From CAZILN01 sp964540005 (GTDB lineage Bacteria; Bacteroidota; Bacteroidia; Bacteroidales; SM23-62), in contig CAZILN010000187.1 of the NCBI GenBank assembly GCA_964540005.1, forward strand, positions 1-26,231: DNA of 26,231 bases, read 5' to 3'. A program made the position numbers and the translations under genes. A model generated the notes under the pieces. The model saw only the letters and a program-made list of their open reading frames with translations. It was not told the origin of the DNA and searched no databases. This document shows, in pieces, positions 24,292-26,231 of the stretch (positions are counted from its first letter, which is position 1; each line of letters begins with the position of its first letter).

Positions 24292-24960
24292 TTGGATCCG
24301 AAAAGATTAGCAGGAAGAAAAGCAACCGAATTTATTGAAGATGGCATGATTGTGGGCCTGGGTACAGGTACCACCGCCCATCATACCATTATACGGGTTG
24401 GGGAACTCGTTGCCGAAGGCTTGAAAATGAAAGCTGTCTGTACTTCTCATCAGACCCGTGACCTGGCCTCCTCTCTTAATATACCATGTCTTTCGCTTGA
24501 TGAGGTGACATACATTGACCTTACAATTGACGGGGCTGATGAAATTGATCCGGAAGGGAACGGCATCAAGGGAGGTAGGGGAGCATTGCTGTATGAGAAG
24601 ATAGTAGCCTCCAATTCAAGGCGAAATATATGGGTGGTGGGTGAGCAGAAGCTGGTAAAGCAACTTGGCGCCTTTCCTCTTCCTGTCGAGGTCATTCCAT
24701 TTGGGCACCGGCTTTTAATAAAGAGGTTTGAGGAACTGGGATTTGATCCTGTCCTCAGGACGGAAGGAAGGGAAGTTTACCTGACCGACAGTAAAAACTA
24801 CATTCTTGACCTGCACCTGAAGGAGATCGGTGATCCGGTTTATATTAATGCCTTGCTGAAGACTTACCCGGGAGTGGTTGAACACGGACTTTTCCTTGAA
24901 ACTGTTAATATTGCTGTTGCTGCTACCGAGACAAACACCCGCATCATTAACTTCAGATAG
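24292..24960 (+). CDS. rpiA: Ribose-5-phosphate isomerase A
   Basis: The product has 222 residues, the standard RpiA length. It interconverts ribose 5-phosphate and ribulose 5-phosphate in the pentose-phosphate pathway, in the cytoplasm. Motifs: phosphate loop GLGTGTTA (22-29), DGADEID (80-86) and KGGRGALLYEK (93-103), which contain the catalytic Asp, Lys and Glu102 (base). The start is TTG: an in-frame TAA lies 15 bases upstream and no ATG or GTG falls between, while this TTG gives the expected N-terminus. It follows the cation exchanger after 88 bases on the same strand. Confidence 0.95.
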   Translation: MDPKRLAGRKATEFIEDGMIVGLGTGTTAHHTIIRVGELVAEGLKMKAVCTSHQTRDLASSLNIPCLSLDEVTYIDLTIDGADEIDPEGNGIKGGRGALLYEKIVASNSRRNIWVVGEQKLVKQLGAFPLPVEVIPFGHRLLIKRFEELGFDPVLRTEGREVYLTDSKNYILDLHLKEIGDPVYINALLKTYPGVVEHGLFLETVNIAVAATETNTRIINFR

Positions 24961-25012
24961 CCCCTAAACGGGCTGAAGCATCAGCTCTACTATTAATATT
25001 ACTGCAGTATCT

Positions 25013-25696
25013 ATGTCCCTCTTATCTGAGAAATTGATCCGTTTTTACCTGGACCTGCCCGCTGAGCTTGATCTCCCTGAAGATGTAGGATTGATGAATC
25101 CTTACCGGACACAGGAAGTTCGCAGGATCGTTAATGAATTTTTCAGGCGTTATTATTCGGATACTGAACCAAGGATACCCCTGGTCGGTATTAATCCAGG
25201 CAGGTTTGGAGCCGGCATCACCGGCATAACATTCACCGATCCTGTCAGGCTGGAAGAGGTCTGCGGGATCAGCAATCCTTTCAGTAAGCGACAGGAACTG
25301 TCTTCGGTATTTATCTATGATTTTATTTCCGGGTTTGGCGGTGCGGAGGCTTTCTTTTCAAAATTCTTCCTGTCCGCAGTTTTCCCATTGGGTTTTACCA
25401 GGAAGGGCAAGAACCTGAACTATTATGATGACAGGCTTCTTATGGAATTTTTAGAGGAGCAGATCGCCGAAAGCATTAAAACACAGTTGCAGATCATCGG
25501 TATGCCGGATACTATGATCTGTCTGGGTGAAGGTAAAAATTATAAGTACCTGCTGGAACTGAACCGGCGCCTTCAGCTGGTAAAAGAGATCATCCCTCTA
25601 CCGCATCCCAGATGGATTATGCAATACAGGTATAAAAGGAGAGAGGAATATATTTCAGCATATCTTAAGGCAGTCAGGAAATGCATCTCCCGGTGA
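25013..25696 (+). CDS. SMUG2-family uracil-DNA glycosylase (DUF4918)
   Basis: The product has 227 residues. The uracil-DNA glycosylase superfamily motif A reads GINPGRFG (59-66), followed by GITGITFTDP, typical of the SMUG2/DUF4918 group. Motif B is the C-terminal LPHPRWIMQY with His198. The protein should excise uracil or oxidised pyrimidines from DNA in base-excision repair. The Asn in motif A is the SMUG-type residue in place of the catalytic Asp of Ung. It lies 52 bases after rpiA on the same strand, an operon without obvious functional link. Confidence 0.88.
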   Translation: MSLLSEKLIRFYLDLPAELDLPEDVGLMNPYRTQEVRRIVNEFFRRYYSDTEPRIPLVGINPGRFGAGITGITFTDPVRLEEVCGISNPFSKRQELSSVFIYDFISGFGGAEAFFSKFFLSAVFPLGFTRKGKNLNYYDDRLLMEFLEEQIAESIKTQLQIIGMPDTMICLGEGKNYKYLLELNRRLQLVKEIIPLPHPRWIMQYRYKRREEYISAYLKAVRKCISR

Positions 25697-25759
25697 TAAC
25701 TCACACAAGTTTTGATCCACTGACTATCGAGTACATGTGCAGTTTGGTGCTGGTGCGAA

Positions 25760-25784
25760 ACAGAGTGCCCGAGAGGCGCTCTGT
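25760..25784. other. Ten-base-pair hairpin between convergent genes
   Basis: ACAGAGTGCC (25760-25769) and GGCGCTCTGT (25775-25784) pair around the loop CGAGA with one G-T wobble. There is no T tract on either side, so a canonical terminator is not supported. It lies between the convergent glycosylase and PD40 genes and might be a bidirectional termination structure or a repeat-element remnant. Confidence 0.4.
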
Positions 25785-25799
25785 ACCATGGCGCGCATG

Positions 25800-26231
25800 T
25801 TATTGTGTTTCAGTGATTCCAGCATAATAAAGATCAAAACCTCCTAATCCCCCTTCTCGATTTGAAGAAAAAATCATTAAATCATTTCTAATACCGTCAT
25901 ATTTGATAATTATTGGTCTAAATTCATCAAACTCTGTATTTATAGTACTACCAAAATTTTGAGGTTCACTCCATACTGAATCATTCAATCTACTATACCA
26001 TAGATCATATCCTCCTAAACCTCCGGAACGATTTGATACAAATACCATGAAATTGTCAATGACATACGGACATTTATCATCAGTATCACTATTAACAGTA
26101 ATGCTATGATAATTTATGCTGGTATCAGAACTAGTAAGGAAGTCGACTAAATTAAGATCTGAATTAATGGGAGTTTTGTAAATGTTATAATTGCCGCCAT
26201 AATCAGAGCAAAAGTAAATATCACCATTATA
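25800..26231 (-). CDS. PD40/WD40-like beta-propeller protein, C-terminal part
   Basis: The minus frame is open from the right edge to a TAA at 25800, 143 residues, with the N-terminus outside the window. At least three propeller blades are visible: NGDIYFCSDYGGNYNIY, then MVFVSNRSGGLGGYDLWYS and LMIFSSNREGGLGGFDLYYA. The SNRxGGxGGxDLxY pattern is the PD40 (TolB-type) repeat common in Bacteroidota outer-membrane or surface lipoproteins, often joined to an OmpA domain. The chain ends directly after a blade, with no OmpA domain behind it. The segment is clearly AT-richer than the preceding genes. Confidence 0.8.
   Translation of the reverse strand, partial: YNGDIYFCSDYGGNYNIYKTPINSDLNLVDFLTSSDTSINYHSITVNSDTDDKCPYVIDNFMVFVSNRSGGLGGYDLWYSRLNDSVWSEPQNFGSTINTEFDEFRPIIIKYDGIRNDLMIFSSNREGGLGGFDLYYAGITETQ

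Noticed and set aside
24960..24985. AGCCC/GGGCT hairpin after rpiA as a terminator
   Set aside because: Only five pairs and no T tract; the next same-strand gene starts 52 bases on, so termination is not supported.

Overview
The window reads as chromosomal DNA of a Bacteroidota bacterium, most likely an environmental Bacteroidales/Marinilabiliales-type organism. That assignment is inferred from gene content: two CBM9-like/DUF5916 outer-membrane proteins, many SPII lipoproteins whose signal ends in -SC or -GC, an FHS-type sugar permease beside a ROK protein, SiaB/SiaC-like signalling proteins, a SMUG2-type glycosylase and a PD40 propeller protein. Most starts lack a strong Shine-Dalgarno sequence, as is usual in that phylum. 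No rRNA, tRNA or CRISPR array was recognised.

Layout. (1) 1-5521: three strongly acidic lipoproteins, one on the minus strand and cut by the left edge, two in tandem on plus. They surround a minus-strand DUF5916 protein and an orphan gene tail. (2) 5506-9344: a decayed PHP-domain gene, then a sugar module of MFS permease and ROK protein, convergent with a Tat-exported sugar-isomerase-like lipoprotein. (3) 9589-12172: a signalling stretch with a double-domain SiaB-type kinase translationally overlapped with a SiaC-like target, a DUF2721 membrane protein and a GRAM/PH-like protein that follows a strong palindrome and is closed by a hairpin terminator. (4) 12278-16877: a DUF1684 lipoprotein pseudogene, a Na+/solute symporter with a small two-helix membrane protein, a serine-hydrolase lipoprotein, an octamer repeat array and an SDR dehydrogenase. 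(5) 16917-19552: an AT-rich accessory segment with a nucleotidyltransferase-like remnant, a metallophosphoesterase lipoprotein of foreign-looking composition, an IS5-like transposase tail and two decamer repeat arrays. (6) 19553-25696: a long same-strand run with the second DUF5916 protein, a redoxin one base downstream, an unknown membrane protein, a cation/Ca2+ exchanger, ribose-5-phosphate isomerase A and a SMUG2-family DNA glycosylase. (7) 25697-26231: a hairpin and the C-terminal part of an AT-rich PD40 gene leaving the window.

The two most unusual features are the fused double SiaB kinase coupled to SiaC, and the density of gene debris: five remnants (PHP, DUF1684, nucleotidyltransferase-like, IS5-like, orphan tail) in 26 kb, partly interleaved with short tandem repeats of period exactly 8 and exactly 10. 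No clearly new multi-gene defence or biosynthetic system is visible. The SiaB-SiaB/SiaC pair and the acidic lipoprotein family are the best candidates for undescribed biology.
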